In this document: piece after piece, positions 16,415-27,186 of the stretch
Position numbering within the stretch: position 1 is the stretch's first letter
Layout of the letters: each line of letters opens with the position of its first letter
Assembly (NCBI RefSeq): GCF_009881055.1
Contig: NZ_WXFG01000017.1
Location: 62,001 to 126,000 of the forward strand
DNA from: Peptoclostridium sp.
GTDB lineage: Bacteria; Bacillota; Clostridia; Peptostreptococcales; Peptostreptococcaceae
Length of the DNA: 64,000 nt
Direction of reading: 5' to 3'
Translations under genes and position numbers: made by a program
Notes under the pieces: generated by a model
The model's database searches: none
Told to the model about the DNA's origin: nothing
Seen by the model: the letters and a program-made list of their open reading frames with translations, nothing else

Positions 16415-16466
16415 AATGCGAATCCAATTTTTACAAAAAACTAGTCTGTTGAATGGAGGTATTGTT

Positions 16467-17285
16467 ATGAGTAGTATCAGAAGAATATTGGCATTAGTAG
16501 TTTCGATTTCATTGGTGTTTGCACTTACGGCATGCTCTGGCAAGAAGGATGGCGCTTCAAGTGACGCAGGCAAGCTCGAGCAGATAAAGCAAAGCGGCAA
16601 GCTTGTGCTTGGAACAAGCGCGGATTATCCGCCTTTTGAATTCCACAAGGAAATAAACGGCAAAGATGAAATAGTAGGTTTTGATATTGAAATAGCAAAA
16701 GCCATAGCCGCTGAGCTTGGCGTAGAGCTTGAAATAAAGGACATGAAATTTGACGGACTTTTGGCTGCGCTTAACACTGGTAAGGTGGACATAGTGATAG
16801 CGGGAATGAATCCAACAGAGGACAGAAAAAAGGCTGTAGATTTCTCTGACATATACTACAGAGAGGTTCAAAGCGTAGTAGTAAGAGCTGAAAGCGTAGA
16901 CCTTATAAAGACGCTTGACGACCTAAAGGGCAAAAAGGTTGCCGTTCAAAAGGGAACTACAATGGAGGCCATGGCGCAGCAGCACATGCCTGAGTCTGAG
17001 ATAAAGGGGCTTGGAAGAGTTACAGACGTTGTGCTTGAGCTTAAAAACAGCAAGGTAGAGGCAGTAGTTATGGAGAAGCCGGTTGCAAAGGCTTATGTGC
17101 TGGCAAACCCTGAGCTTAAGCTTACAGAAATAGAGCTTTCGCCTGAAGACACTGGATTTGCAGTGGCTGTTAAAAAGGGAAATGAAGACCTTGTAACGAA
17201 GACTAATGAAATACTTAAATCGCTTATTGATCAGGGCAAGATAGATGAATTCGTTGCAGATGCAAATAAATTGATGGAAGAATAA
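16467..17285 (+). CDS. Polar amino-acid ABC transporter substrate-binding lipoprotein (family 3)
   Basis: 272 residues; start chosen at ATG 16467 (GGAGGT 9 bases upstream, followed directly by a lipoprotein signal peptide) rather than the longer frame from 16416. Lipobox 'FALTAC' about residue 25, so the protein is membrane anchored. 'LVLGTSADYPPFEF', 'GFDIEIAKAIAAELG' and 'TEDRKKAVDFSDIYY' are the standard amino-acid-binding signatures of family 3. Delivers an amino acid to the permease and ATPase encoded next. Specificity cannot be read from sequence; the glycine-fermenting context makes an energy substrate plausible. Confidence 0.9.
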   Translation: MSSIRRILALVVSISLVFALTACSGKKDGASSDAGKLEQIKQSGKLVLGTSADYPPFEFHKEINGKDEIVGFDIEIAKAIAAELGVELEIKDMKFDGLLAALNTGKVDIVIAGMNPTEDRKKAVDFSDIYYREVQSVVVRAESVDLIKTLDDLKGKKVAVQKGTTMEAMAQQHMPESEIKGLGRVTDVVLELKNSKVEAVVMEKPVAKAYVLANPELKLTEIELSPEDTGFAVAVKKGNEDLVTKTNEILKSLIDQGKIDEFVADANKLMEE

Positions 17286-17292
17286 TTTAAAA

Positions 17293-17316
17293 GGGCAAAT
17301 ACATATGTATTTGCCC
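17293..17316. promoter_or_regulatory. Perfect 24-bp palindrome between binding protein and permease
   Basis: GGGCAAATACAT followed by its exact reverse complement. A stable intercistronic hairpin of this kind commonly protects the upstream message, keeping the binding protein in excess over the permease. Confidence 0.7.
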
Positions 17317-17348
17317 AAATCTATGTATTTTTTAGGAGGACTGTCAAA

Positions 17349-18029
17349 GTGGATTTTGGTTTTTTAAAAGACTACTACATGTTTTTTGTGTCTGGAGCTA
17401 AGATAACTGTACTCCTCGCAGTATTCTCCGTATTTTTTGGAGTGGCACTGGGAGTATTCTTCGCACTGCTCAAGCTTTCCAGTAATAAGCTGCTAAGAGG
17501 AATAGCTACGTCTTACATAGAATTTCTCAGAGGCACGCCTATGCTTGTGCAGCTGTATATCATATATTATGGGCTTCCGCTAATAGGAATAAACTTTCCG
17601 GATATTCCGGCGTTTGGAAGCAGCTTTCCCGACTTCATGGCCGGTGTAGTTTGCCTTTCGTTCAACAGCGGCGCATACGTGGCTGAGATAATACGTGCAG
17701 GTATACAGGCGGTGGACAAGGGCCAGATGGAGGCGTCAAGGTCACTGGGCTTTACATACGCTATGACCATGAGGTACATAATAATACCGCAGGCATTCAG
17801 GAACATACTTCCTGCTCTTGGAAACGAATTTATAGTAATAATAAAAGAGTCGGCTATAGTGTCTATAATAGGAATACACGACCTCATGTACAATGCAGAC
17901 ACTGTAAGAGGCAATATTTTCCAACCTTTTGAACCACTGATAATAGCAGCGATAATGTACTTCATGATGACATTTACGCTTTCCAAGGCGCTTGGTTTAG
18001 TTGAAAGGAGATTGAAGACAAGTGATTAG
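17349..18029 (+). CDS. Amino-acid ABC transporter permease (HisM/GlnP type)
   Basis: 226 residues from GTG 17349 behind TAGGAGGACTG. Five or so membrane segments. The cytoplasmic EAA loop '[20 protein letters not shown]' that couples to the ATPase is clear, as is the N-terminal '[20 protein letters not shown]' typical of HEQRo permeases. A single permease gene suggests a homodimer. Overlaps the ATPase start by 8 bases. Confidence 0.92.
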   Translation: MDFGFLKDYYMFFVSGAKITVLLAVFSVFFGVALGVFFALLKLSSNKLLRGIATSYIEFLRGTPMLVQLYIIYYGLPLIGINFPDIPAFGSSFPDFMAGVVCLSFNSGAYVAEIIRAGIQAVDKGQMEASRSLGFTYAMTMRYIIIPQAFRNILPALGNEFIVIIKESAIVSIIGIHDLMYNADTVRGNIFQPFEPLIIAAIMYFMMTFTLSKALGLVERRLKTSD

Positions 18030-18747
18030 CGTTAGGGATTTGCACAAAAAATTCGGTAAGCTCCATGTGCTTAAGGGCATAGACATAGAAATAAGCCAAG
18101 GAGAGGTAGTGGTTGTAATAGGACCGTCAGGTTCCGGCAAATCCACATTTCTAAGATGCCTCAACCTGCTTGAGACTCCAACTGAAGGAGAGATAATTTT
18201 CGAGGGGCTTTCAATAACTGACAAGAAAAACGATATCAACAAGCTAAGGCAGAAGATGGGGATGGTGTTCCAGCAGTTCAACCTCTTCCCTCATATGACT
18301 GTGCTTGAGAACATAACTCTGGCTCCCTTGAAGCTGAAGAACATCAGCAAACAGGAGGCCGATGAAATAGCAATGAAGCTGCTCAAAAGGGTAGGGCTTG
18401 CCGACAAGGCATCAAGCTATCCTGCCCAGCTCTCAGGAGGGCAAAAGCAGAGGATAGCTATAGCAAGGGCTCTTGCTATGTCTCCTGACGTTATGCTCTT
18501 TGACGAGCCAACCTCAGCTCTGGATCCCGAGATGGTCGGCGAGGTGCTCGATGTAATGAAGGAGCTTGCAGCGGAAGGTATGACGATGATAGTCGTAACG
18601 CATGAGATGGGCTTTGCCAAGGAAGTGGGAGACAGGCTCATATTCATGGATGAAGGCAAGATACTTGAAGAGGGCAACCCCAAAGCCGTATTTGCTAATC
18701 CTCAGCATCCAAGGACGAAGGATTTCTTGGGCAAGGTGCTTGCGTAA
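18022..18747 (+). CDS. Amino-acid ABC transporter ATP-binding protein (GlnQ type)
   Basis: 241 residues from GTG 18022, overlapping the permease. Walker A 'GPSGSGKST', Q-loop '[12 protein letters not shown]', signature 'LSGGQKQR', Walker B '[14 protein letters not shown]' and switch His 'VVTHEMGF' are all intact. Energises the upstream importer. Ends an operon closed by a hairpin terminator. Confidence 0.95.
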   Translation: MISVRDLHKKFGKLHVLKGIDIEISQGEVVVVIGPSGSGKSTFLRCLNLLETPTEGEIIFEGLSITDKKNDINKLRQKMGMVFQQFNLFPHMTVLENITLAPLKLKNISKQEADEIAMKLLKRVGLADKASSYPAQLSGGQKQRIAIARALAMSPDVMLFDEPTSALDPEMVGEVLDVMKELAAEGMTMIVVTHEMGFAKEVGDRLIFMDEGKILEEGNPKAVFANPQHPRTKDFLGKVLA

Positions 18748-18767
18748 TTAAATTCGGATTTTATGAA

Positions 18768-18793
18768 CAGTCGCCTATGGCGGCTGTTTTTTT
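18768..18793 (+). terminator. Terminator of ABC operon
   Basis: CAGTCGCC/GGCGGCTG stem (one G-U pair), TAT loop, followed by a run of seven T. Confidence 0.85.
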
Positions 18794-18811
18794 AAAAAAA
18801 CCATTCGTGTG

Positions 18812-18840
18812 TTGACACAGGCCGGTTAATCTGATATTAT
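18812..18840 (+). promoter_or_regulatory. Promoter of guaBA
   Basis: TTGACA (18812-18817), 17-base spacer, TATTAT (18835-18840). Starts transcription ~30 bases upstream of the riboswitch. Confidence 0.75.
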
Positions 18841-18874
18841 TTTTAAAATAAAAACTGAATATTAAACAGATAAT

Positions 18875-18944
18875 CACTCGTATAAATTCGGCAATTGGGC
18901 CGATTATCTCTACAGGCATACCTTAAATATGCCGTCTATGAGTG
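18875..18944 (+). promoter_or_regulatory. Purine (guanine-class) riboswitch upstream of guaB
   Basis: P1 CACTC/GAGTG; conserved core TATA and TATCTCTAC; P3 GGCAT/ATGCC with loop ACCTTAA; and the closing GTCTATGAGTG. The base equivalent to position 74 of the xpt aptamer is C, which fits guanine/hypoxanthine rather than adenine. Downstream, AGTGGGA (18941-18947) can pair with TTCCACT (18956-18962), competing with P1, before a weak hairpin and T-run at ~18980. Shut-off of GMP synthesis by guanine is the expected logic. Confidence 0.85.
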
Positions 18945-19036
18945 GGATTTAATTATTCCACTTTCAGGTTTGCTATCCGGGCTTTTTTGTTATAATGGTA
19001 TAACAGGATATATTCATAAATTCATATCGGAGGTAA

Positions 19037-20503
<1,467 letters not shown>

Positions 20504-20505
20504 TA

Positions 20506-22041
20506 ATGAACAGAGAGCTTGTTTTAGTAGTTGACTTCGGAGGGCAGTATAATCAGCTTATAGCCCGAAGAGTAAGAGAGGCCAATGTATACTGTGAGAT
20601 AATACCATTCAATTATCCACTTGATAAAATCAAAGCGAAAAATCCAAGCGGAATAATATTCACAGGCGGTCCTTCAAGCGTATATGGAGAAAACGCACCT
20701 ATGGTTGAAAAGGAGCTGTTCTCGCTTGGAATCCCAGTGCTTGGAATATGTTACGGAGCCCAGCTTATGGCTCATACTCTTGAAGGCAACGTTACAAGAG
20801 CTGACAAGAGAGAGTACGGAAAGACTAAGATAAAGTATGAAGATTCAAAACTTTTCAAGGGAATGAAATCAGACAGCATATGCTGGATGTCACATACTGA
20901 CTATATAGAGAAGGCTCCTGCAGGATTTGCCTGCTCTGCATCTACTGCAGACTGCCCTGTAGCTGCAATGGAAAATCCGGAGAAGAATCTCTACGCTGTA
21001 CAGTTCCACCCTGAGGTTGAACATACGGAGGAAGGCTTCAAAATAATAAGAAATTTCCTTTATGAAGTGTGCGGACTTAAAGGCACTTGGACTATGGGAT
21101 CTTTCGTAGATGAAAAGGTTAAGGAAATAAAAGCAGCTGTTGGTGACAAGAAGGTGCTTTGCGCTCTTAGCGGCGGAGTTGACTCTTCTGTTGCTGCAGT
21201 CCTTGTGCACAGGGCTATAGGCGACAACCTGACATGCATATTCGTAGATCACGGCCTTCTAAGAAAGGACGAGGGAGACCAGGTTGAGAGTATATTCAAA
21301 GAGCATTTCCACATGCACCTTATAAGAGTTAACGCTCAGGACAGATTCCTTTCAAAGCTTGCGGGCGTAACAGAGCCTGAGGCGAAGAGAAAGATAATAG
21401 GCGAGGAATTCATAAGAGTATTCGAAGAGGAATCTCACAAGCTTGGCAAGATGGACTTCCTTGTTCAGGGAACAATATATCCAGACGTAATAGAAAGCGG
21501 CTCGGGAGAAAGCGGAGCATCAGTTATAAAATCACACCACAACGTAGGCGGACTTCCTGAAGATGTGGATTTTGAAATAATAGAGCCTCTTAGAGAGCTT
21601 TTCAAGGACGAGGTTAGACAGCTTGGCCTTGAGCTTGGAATAGCAGAAGACCTTGTATTCAGACATCCATTCCCGGGACCAGGTCTTGGAATCAGGGTAA
21701 TAGGCGAAGTTACAAAGGAAAAATGCGACATACTAAGAGAAGCTGACGCTATATATATGGAAGAACTCAAGAAAGCGGGACTTTACAGAGAAATATGGCA
21801 GGCTTTCGCAGTGCTTCCTGACGTAATGACTGTAGGCGTAATGGGAGACGAGAGAACATACTCGCATCTTGTAGGCCTAAGAGCGGTAGCAAGCAGCGAC
21901 GGCATGACAGTGGACTGGTTCAAGATGCCTTACGATGTGCTTGAGAGAATCTCAACTAGAATAGTAAACGAAGTAGACCACGTAAACAGAGTAGTTTACG
22001 ACATAACTTCAAAGCCTCCAGGAACCATAGAGTGGGAATAA
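20506..22041 (+). CDS. guaA: GMP synthase (glutamine-hydrolysing)
   Basis: 511 residues. Amidates XMP to GMP using glutamine and ATP. N-terminal class I amidotransferase with nucleophile in '[12 protein letters not shown]' and His/Glu of '[11 protein letters not shown]'; ATP-pyrophosphatase P-loop '[12 protein letters not shown]' about residue 222; C-terminal dimerisation domain ending '[13 protein letters not shown]', the canonical end of GuaA. Cotranscribed with guaB and closed by a strong terminator. Confidence 0.97.
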   Translation: MNRELVLVVDFGGQYNQLIARRVREANVYCEIIPFNYPLDKIKAKNPSGIIFTGGPSSVYGENAPMVEKELFSLGIPVLGICYGAQLMAHTLEGNVTRADKREYGKTKIKYEDSKLFKGMKSDSICWMSHTDYIEKAPAGFACSASTADCPVAAMENPEKNLYAVQFHPEVEHTEEGFKIIRNFLYEVCGLKGTWTMGSFVDEKVKEIKAAVGDKKVLCALSGGVDSSVAAVLVHRAIGDNLTCIFVDHGLLRKDEGDQVESIFKEHFHMHLIRVNAQDRFLSKLAGVTEPEAKRKIIGEEFIRVFEEESHKLGKMDFLVQGTIYPDVIESGSGESGASVIKSHHNVGGLPEDVDFEIIEPLRELFKDEVRQLGLELGIAEDLVFRHPFPGPGLGIRVIGEVTKEKCDILREADAIYMEELKKAGLYREIWQAFAVLPDVMTVGVMGDERTYSHLVGLRAVASSDGMTVDWFKMPYDVLERISTRIVNEVDHVNRVVYDITSKPPGTIEWE

Positions 22042-22059
22042 TATTGAATTAACAGATAG

Positions 22060-22086
22060 CCGCCGGCGATAAACCGGCGGTTTTTT
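22060..22086 (+). terminator. Terminator of guaBA
   Basis: CCGCCGG/CCGGCGG stem, CGATAAA loop, six T. Confidence 0.93.
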
Positions 22087-22191
22087 GCGTACTAGATCAA
22101 TATGCGAAATATAAAAGAATGATTAAAAAGCAATGTTCGCACCAATGGCGAATATGCGACCTTTGCAAACATATAAAAATACACTTTATTA

Positions 22192-22221
22192 TTGACATTG
22201 CCGTTTGCATTGATTTACAAT
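22192..22221 (+). promoter_or_regulatory. Promoter of the pur operon
   Basis: TTGACA (22192-22197), 18-base spacer, TACAAT (22216-22221), ~37 bases before the purine riboswitch. Confidence 0.65.
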
Positions 22222-22257
22222 ATATTTGTAAACGAAAAATGAATACAGCAAATTATA

Positions 22258-22330
22258 TTTACTCATATATTCCCGGTAATATGGTCCGGGAGTCTCTACA
22301 GGAAATCCGTAAAATTCCTACTATGAGCGG
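22258..22330 (+). promoter_or_regulatory. Purine (guanine-class) riboswitch upstream of purE
   Basis: P1 ACTCATA/TATGAG(C), P2 TCCCGG/CCGGGA with loop TAATATGG(T), core GTCTCTAC, P3 AGGAAT-type arm with CCGTAAA loop, and closing CTACTATGAGC with C at the ligand-pairing position. Closely follows the guanine aptamer consensus. A terminator with long T-run follows at 22352, so guanine binding should stop transcription of the purine operon. Confidence 0.93.
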
Positions 22331-22351
22331 AACTTCTAGATGCTTTTAACG

Positions 22352-22388
22352 GAGTTTTGCTTATATCAGGCAAAGCTCTTTTTTTTTA
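22352..22388 (+). terminator. Riboswitch-controlled terminator of pur operon
   Basis: AGTTTTGC/GCAAAGCT stem with 9-base loop followed by a run of about ten T, directly after the purine aptamer. Confidence 0.85.
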
Positions 22389-22469
22389 CAGGCCATAGAT
22401 GAATCGATATTCCAGCTTTTAATTTCAAGAATATGTAGTACGTATTTTGCCCTTTAAAAGTGAATAAAT

Positions 22470-22496
22470 GCCCCATTTAATCGACGGGGCTTTTTA
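22470..22496 (+). terminator. Second hairpin with T-run upstream of purE
   Basis: GCCCC/GGGGC stem, 11-base loop, TTTTT. A second terminator-like structure between riboswitch and purE; with ~190 bases still to the gene it may be an additional control point or mark a separate internal promoter downstream. Confidence 0.6.
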
Positions 22497-22689
22497 TATA
22501 CAATTATTGCAGCAGATATACGGATTATCTTGATTAAAAAAGGGTTAAGGTTCGGATGATTATAGGTTTGATATCATCAAATAGGGATATATTGAAAGTA
22601 AGCAGACATATGAGATAAGGGAAAGTATATTTACTGCATCAAATAGAGAATAAAGTTTAAAGTATGAGTATATTATTGGAGGTGCTTTT

Positions 22690-23169
22690 ATGAAGGTAAC
22701 TGTTATTATGGGTTCAAAGTCGGATTATCCGAAGCTGGAGGAAGCGATAAAACTATTGGAGAGCATGGGTGTGAGCACAAGTGTCAGGGTGCTTTCTGCA
22801 CACAGAACGCCAAAAGAGCTTTTTGAGCATATAGAAGAAGTAGATTCACAAGATTATGACGTTATAATAGCTGCGGCTGGAAAAGCTGCACATCTTCCGG
22901 GAGTAATAGCAGCCCACACTCTAATTCCTGTAATAGGACTTCCTATAAAGTCGTCAACAATGGACGGCCTTGATTCCCTTCTATCGATAGTACAAATGCC
23001 ACAAGGCATACCTGTTGCAACAGTTGCAATAGACGGCGGGCTTAATGCTGCTATACTTGCACTTCAAATAATGGCTCTTAAATACCCTGAACTAAAGACA
23101 AAGCTTAAAGAACATAGGCAGCAAATGGCTGAAAAGGTGCTTGAGGACGACAAGTCTATCGGCAATTAG
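22690..23169 (+). CDS. purE: N5-carboxyaminoimidazole ribonucleotide mutase (PurE class I)
   Basis: 159 residues, TTGGAGGTG before ATG 22690. Converts N5-CAIR to CAIR. Active-site 'VLSAHRTP' and 'AGKAAHLPGVIAAHT' are intact, plus 'GLDSLLSIVQMPQGIPVAT'. A purK gene is absent beside it, though class I PurE normally pairs with PurK. First gene of the purine cluster. Confidence 0.96.
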   Translation: MKVTVIMGSKSDYPKLEEAIKLLESMGVSTSVRVLSAHRTPKELFEHIEEVDSQDYDVIIAAAGKAAHLPGVIAAHTLIPVIGLPIKSSTMDGLDSLLSIVQMPQGIPVATVAIDGGLNAAILALQIMALKYPELKTKLKEHRQQMAEKVLEDDKSIGN

Positions 23170-23181
23170 AAGTAAATGTAG

Positions 23182-23207
23182 GGCCGGATATCAATATTAA
23201 TCCGGCC
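23182..23207. promoter_or_regulatory. Intercistronic hairpin between purE and purC
   Basis: Perfect 8-bp stem GGCCGGAT/ATCCGGCC with 10-base loop and no T-run; likely message-stabilising or partial terminator. Confidence 0.5.
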
Positions 23208-23259
23208 ACTTTGCGTGACTATAAATAAAATCATATCAAATATAACGGGAGGTATTTTC

Positions 23260-23964
23260 ATGAATACAGAAATGCTTTACGAGGGAAAGGCAAAGAAGGT
23301 TTACAAGACTGACAAGTCTGGAGAATACGTAGTATATTTCAAGGATGACGCAACTGCCTTCAACGGAGTTAAAAAAGATACACTTGCTGAAAAGGGCATA
23401 CTAAACAACAGCATATCCTCAATACTTTTCGAGCTGCTTGCAAAGGAAGGCGTTGAAAGCCACTTCATAAAGAAGCTTTCTGAAAGAGAAATGCTTGTAA
23501 AGGCGGTTGAAATTGTCCAGCTTGAAGTAATAGTCAGAAACATATCTGCAGGCTCAATGGCCAAAAGACTTGGCATTGAAGAAGGCATAGTATTCGCCGA
23601 GCCGGTATTCGAGCTTTGCTACAAGAATGACGCTCTGGGCGATCCGCTTATAAATGATGACCATGCAGTAGCGATAAATCTGGCTACAAGGGAAGAAATA
23701 GCTCAAATAAGAGAGCAGACAATGAAGATAAATACACTTCTTAAGGAGTTTTTCAAGAAAGCCGGCCTCAAGCTTGTAGACTTCAAACTTGAATTCGGAA
23801 GATACGACGGCAAGGTAATATTGGCAGACGAAATTTCGCCTGATACCTGCAGACTTTGGGACATAGAGACAAACGAAAAGATGGACAAGGACAGATTCAG
23901 AAGAGACCTTGGCAATGTGATGGAAGGCTACAAGAAGGTTCTTCAAAGGCTCGAAGAAAAATAG
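23260..23964 (+). CDS. purC: SAICAR synthetase
   Basis: 234 residues; ATG 23260 is chosen because GGGAGGT lies 9 bases upstream and the conserved N-terminus '[12 protein letters not shown]' follows, while the longer frame from 23215 adds unrelated residues. Ligates aspartate to CAIR using ATP. '[15 protein letters not shown]', '[21 protein letters not shown]'-type region and 'DTCRLWD' are the family signatures. Followed after 54 bases by purM; purF, usual between them in clostridia, is missing. Confidence 0.96.
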   Translation: MNTEMLYEGKAKKVYKTDKSGEYVVYFKDDATAFNGVKKDTLAEKGILNNSISSILFELLAKEGVESHFIKKLSEREMLVKAVEIVQLEVIVRNISAGSMAKRLGIEEGIVFAEPVFELCYKNDALGDPLINDDHAVAINLATREEIAQIREQTMKINTLLKEFFKKAGLKLVDFKLEFGRYDGKVILADEISPDTCRLWDIETNEKMDKDRFRRDLGNVMEGYKKVLQRLEEK

Positions 23965-24018
23965 TATTCATTAGTTTCAATAGATCCAATGCAGAATATA
24001 TAATCCTGGAGGAGAAAA

Positions 24019-25056
24019 ATGAGCGAAAAGATAAGCTACAGCCAATCGGGAGTAAACATAGATGAAGGCAACAAGACGGTTGAACTAATAAAGGAAAAGG
24101 TAAGATCGACATACAATTCGAACGTACTAGGAGACCTTGGAAGCTTCAGCGGTCTTTACAGCCTTAAGAGCTTCATGGGCATGAAGGAGCCCGTGCTGCT
24201 TTCGTCTACAGACGGCGTGGGAACAAAGCTTAAAATAGCCCAGCTTATGGACAAGCATGATACAGTGGGAATAGACCTTGTGGCTATGTGTGTGAACGAC
24301 CTTATATGCCAGGGAGCAATGCCTCTCTTCTTCCTTGACTATATAGCTGTAGGAAAGCTTGATTCGGAGAAGGCAAGGGACATAGTTTTCGGCATAGCGG
24401 AAGGCTGCAAGCAGGCAGAGTGCGCTCTTGTAGGCGGAGAAACCGCAGAGATGCCGGGCATGTACAGCGAAGACGAATATGACCTTGCGGGTTTTTCTGT
24501 GGGAATATGCGATAAGGAAAAGCTCATAACAGGAGAGAACGTAAAGGAAGGCGACGCCATAATAGGTATAGCGTCAAGCGGAGTCCACAGCAACGGTTAT
24601 TCGCTGGTTAGAAAGCTCTTCCTTGATAAGCTGGGCTGGAGTCTTGACAGGCCTATGGAAGGCTATGACTGCACGCTTGGAGACATGCTGCTTACACCGA
24701 CTAAAATATATGTAAAGCTTGTAAGAGAGCTTATGGCTGATTTTGAGCTAAAGGCTATAGCACATATAACAGGCGGAGGGCTTTTGGAGAACGTCCCAAG
24801 AGTGTTGCCAAATGACATGTCGGCAAGCATCAAGAAGGATTCATGGGAAGCGGCAGACATATTCAGCGTCATAAAAGGGCTGGACATGGTAGAGGAAAGA
24901 GAGCTCTACAGAAGCTTCAACATGGGCATAGGACTTGTGATAGTTGTGGACAAGGAAATAGCGGACAATGTAATAGAAAAAGCCAACGCGTGCGGCGAAA
25001 AGGCGTACAAAATCGGAGAAATATCAAAAGGCGACGAGGGCGTAGTGCTATGGTAA
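24019..25056 (+). CDS. purM: AIR synthetase (FGAM cyclo-ligase)
   Basis: 345 residues, CTGGAGGAG before ATG. ATP-dependent ring closure of FGAM to AIR. 'STDGVGTKLKIAQ', 'GGETAEMPGMY', 'GIASSGVHSNGYSLVR' and 'ITGGGLLENVPRVLP' are the standard PurM blocks. Its stop overlaps purN start (ATGGTAA). Confidence 0.97.
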   Translation: MSEKISYSQSGVNIDEGNKTVELIKEKVRSTYNSNVLGDLGSFSGLYSLKSFMGMKEPVLLSSTDGVGTKLKIAQLMDKHDTVGIDLVAMCVNDLICQGAMPLFFLDYIAVGKLDSEKARDIVFGIAEGCKQAECALVGGETAEMPGMYSEDEYDLAGFSVGICDKEKLITGENVKEGDAIIGIASSGVHSNGYSLVRKLFLDKLGWSLDRPMEGYDCTLGDMLLTPTKIYVKLVRELMADFELKAIAHITGGGLLENVPRVLPNDMSASIKKDSWEAADIFSVIKGLDMVEERELYRSFNMGIGLVIVVDKEIADNVIEKANACGEKAYKIGEISKGDEGVVLW

Positions 25057-25649
25057 GAATAGCAGTTCTTGTTTCCGGCTCCGGCACTAATCTCCAGGCC
25101 ATAATAGACGCCTGTAAGAGCGGCGCTATCGGAAACGGAGCGATAAAGCTTGTAGTATCAAACAAAAAGGATGCATACGGCCTTGAAAGAGCCAGGAATG
25201 AAGGCATAAAGGCTGTGTTTGAGAATAAAGAGGAAGCCGTGCTCGAGCTCCTTGAAAGCGAAGGGATAGACCTTATAGTCTTGGCGGGTTATCTGAAGAT
25301 ACTCAGCCCCGAGTTCATAAGAAAGTATGAAAACAGGATAATAAACGTTCATCCCTCGCTCATACCTTCATTTTGCGGCAAGGGCTACTATGGCCTTATA
25401 GTGCATGAAAAGGCCATAGAGTACGGCGTCAAAGTAAGTGGAGCCACAGTACACTTCGTAACCGAAGAGGCTGATGCGGGCCCTATAATAATGCAGGGAG
25501 CCGTGCCGGTGCTTGACAGCGACGACGCTAGCTCTCTCCAAAAGAGGGTGCTGGATGTGGAGCACAAGCTCCTTGTGGAAGCTATAGATCTTTACTGTAA
25601 CAGCAGACTCAGGATAGACGGAAGGAGAGTATATACAAATGGCAAATAA
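25050..25649 (+). CDS. purN: GAR formyltransferase (10-formyl-THF dependent)
   Basis: 199 residues; ATG 25050 overlaps the purM stop by 7 bases and gives the conserved N-terminus 'RIAVLVSGSGTNLQAI'. Transfers formyl from 10-formyl-THF to GAR. Catalytic Asn/His in 'NVHPSLIPSF' and Asp in 'EEADAGPII' are present. Contains the Firmicutes-type 'CGKGYYGL' variant of the substrate loop. It links the purine cluster to the C1 genes at 42-53 kb. Overlaps purH by 11 bases. Confidence 0.96.
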   Translation: MVRIAVLVSGSGTNLQAIIDACKSGAIGNGAIKLVVSNKKDAYGLERARNEGIKAVFENKEEAVLELLESEGIDLIVLAGYLKILSPEFIRKYENRIINVHPSLIPSFCGKGYYGLIVHEKAIEYGVKVSGATVHFVTEEADAGPIIMQGAVPVLDSDDASSLQKRVLDVEHKLLVEAIDLYCNSRLRIDGRRVYTNGK

Positions 25650-27174
25650 AAGAGCGCTAATCAGCGTCACTGACAAGAGCGGAATAGTCGAGTTCGGAAA
25701 AAGCCTTGTAGAACTTGGCTTCGAAATAATATCAACAGGAAATACCCACAAGATGCTCAAAGAGGCGGGTGTGGAAGCCATAACTATAGATGAGCTTACA
25801 GGCTTTCCTGAAATACTAGACGGCAGGGTAAAGACTCTGAATCCTTACGTGCACGGGGGAATACTCTACAGAAGAGATGTGCAGGAGCACGTGGAGACTG
25901 TGGAAAAACTCAGTATCAAGTCTATAGACATGGTTGTAGTAAACCTGTACAACTTCGAAGGCTGCCTCAGATCCGGAGCGCCAATGGAAGAGATGATTGA
26001 GAATATAGATATAGGCGGCCCAAGCATGATAAGGTCAGCAGCCAAGAACTACAAGGACGTGATAGTTGTAACAGATCCTTCGGACTATGATGGAATAGTA
26101 GAAAAGCTAAAAGGAGGCGGACTAAGCCAGGAAGACAGGCTGATGCTTTCATACAAGGCATACTCGCTTACAGGCCACTACGACTCGATAATATCGAACT
26201 ACTTCATGGATGTTGTTGGAGACAGGTATCCAAGATACTTCAACATGTCCTTCGAAAAGGAAGACGAGCTAAGATATGGAGAAAACCCTCACCAGGCGGC
26301 AGGACTTTACAAGGAGAGCTACATACAAAACACGAAGCTGGATTTCGAGCAGCTCCATGGAAAGCAGCTTTCGTTCAACAACATAAACGACCTGAATGCG
26401 GCGCTTGAGATACTTGCCGAGTTCGAAGGAGAAGCGGGGGTAGCATCTGTTGCAATAAAGCACGCAAATCCGTGTTCAGCGGCAGTTGGAGCCGACGCCT
26501 TCGAATCATTCAAAAAGACATACGAAGCCGACAAGGTTTCAATATTTGGTGGAATAGTGGGAATAAACTCAGTGGTGGACGGCAAGACTGCAGAGGTTCT
26601 TAGCGAGATATTCCTTGAAATAATAGCAGCATACGATTTCACCCCTGACGCTATGGAGATTCTAACAAAGAAGAAGAACCTGAGAATACTTAAGCTTAAG
26701 AGCCTTACTCCAAAGACGAGAGGCTATGACATGAAGTATCTTGACGGCAAGCTGCTTGTACAGGACAAGGATCAGGCGCTGTTTGAAAAGGTCGAGACTG
26801 TAACAAAGACCGAGCCTTCAAAAAATCAAATGGACGACATGATGTTTGGGATGAAGATTGTAAAGCATATGAAGTCAAATGCAATAGCAATAGTCAAGGA
26901 CGGAACCACTCTTGCGCTTGGACCTGGACAGACCTCAAGGATTTGGGCGCTTGAGAATGCCGTGGCAAACAATGAAGGCAAGAGTCTTGAAGGCAGCGTG
27001 CTTGCTTCAGACGCATTTTTCCCGTTTGACGACTGCGTGAAATTCGCGGCTGAGAATGGAGTTAAGGCTATAGTTCAGCCTGGCGGTTCAGTAAACGACG
27101 AGGATTCAATAAAGGCTTGCGATGAGCTTGGAATAGCGATGGTATTTACGGGAATAAGACACTTCAAGCACTAA
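25639..27174 (+). CDS. purH: Bifunctional AICAR transformylase / IMP cyclohydrolase
   Basis: 511 residues, ATG inside the purN end with GGAGAG upstream. N-terminal MGS-like IMP cyclohydrolase domain ('ALISVTDKSGIVEFGK', 'TLNPYVHGGILYRRD'), C-terminal transformylase domain with 'FNNINDLNAA' , the catalytic 'IKHANPCSAAVG' and 'LGPGQTSR'. Consumes a second 10-formyl-THF and closes the ring to IMP. Normal length. Confidence 0.97.
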   Translation: MANKRALISVTDKSGIVEFGKSLVELGFEIISTGNTHKMLKEAGVEAITIDELTGFPEILDGRVKTLNPYVHGGILYRRDVQEHVETVEKLSIKSIDMVVVNLYNFEGCLRSGAPMEEMIENIDIGGPSMIRSAAKNYKDVIVVTDPSDYDGIVEKLKGGGLSQEDRLMLSYKAYSLTGHYDSIISNYFMDVVGDRYPRYFNMSFEKEDELRYGENPHQAAGLYKESYIQNTKLDFEQLHGKQLSFNNINDLNAALEILAEFEGEAGVASVAIKHANPCSAAVGADAFESFKKTYEADKVSIFGGIVGINSVVDGKTAEVLSEIFLEIIAAYDFTPDAMEILTKKKNLRILKLKSLTPKTRGYDMKYLDGKLLVQDKDQALFEKVETVTKTEPSKNQMDDMMFGMKIVKHMKSNAIAIVKDGTTLALGPGQTSRIWALENAVANNEGKSLEGSVLASDAFFPFDDCVKFAAENGVKAIVQPGGSVNDEDSIKACDELGIAMVFTGIRHFKH

Positions 27175-27186
27175 GGAGGACTGGTT

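Noticed and set aside
16416..16466. Longer start for the binding protein at 16416
   Set aside because: It would put 17 non-signal residues before the lipoprotein signal peptide and it overlaps the T-run of the leader hairpin; ATG 16467 has a good ribosome site.
18875..18944. Adenine or 2'-deoxyguanosine riboswitch
   Set aside because: The ligand-pairing base is C, excluding the adenine type; the U51-equivalent is unchanged, so 2'-deoxyguanosine is less likely, though not tested.
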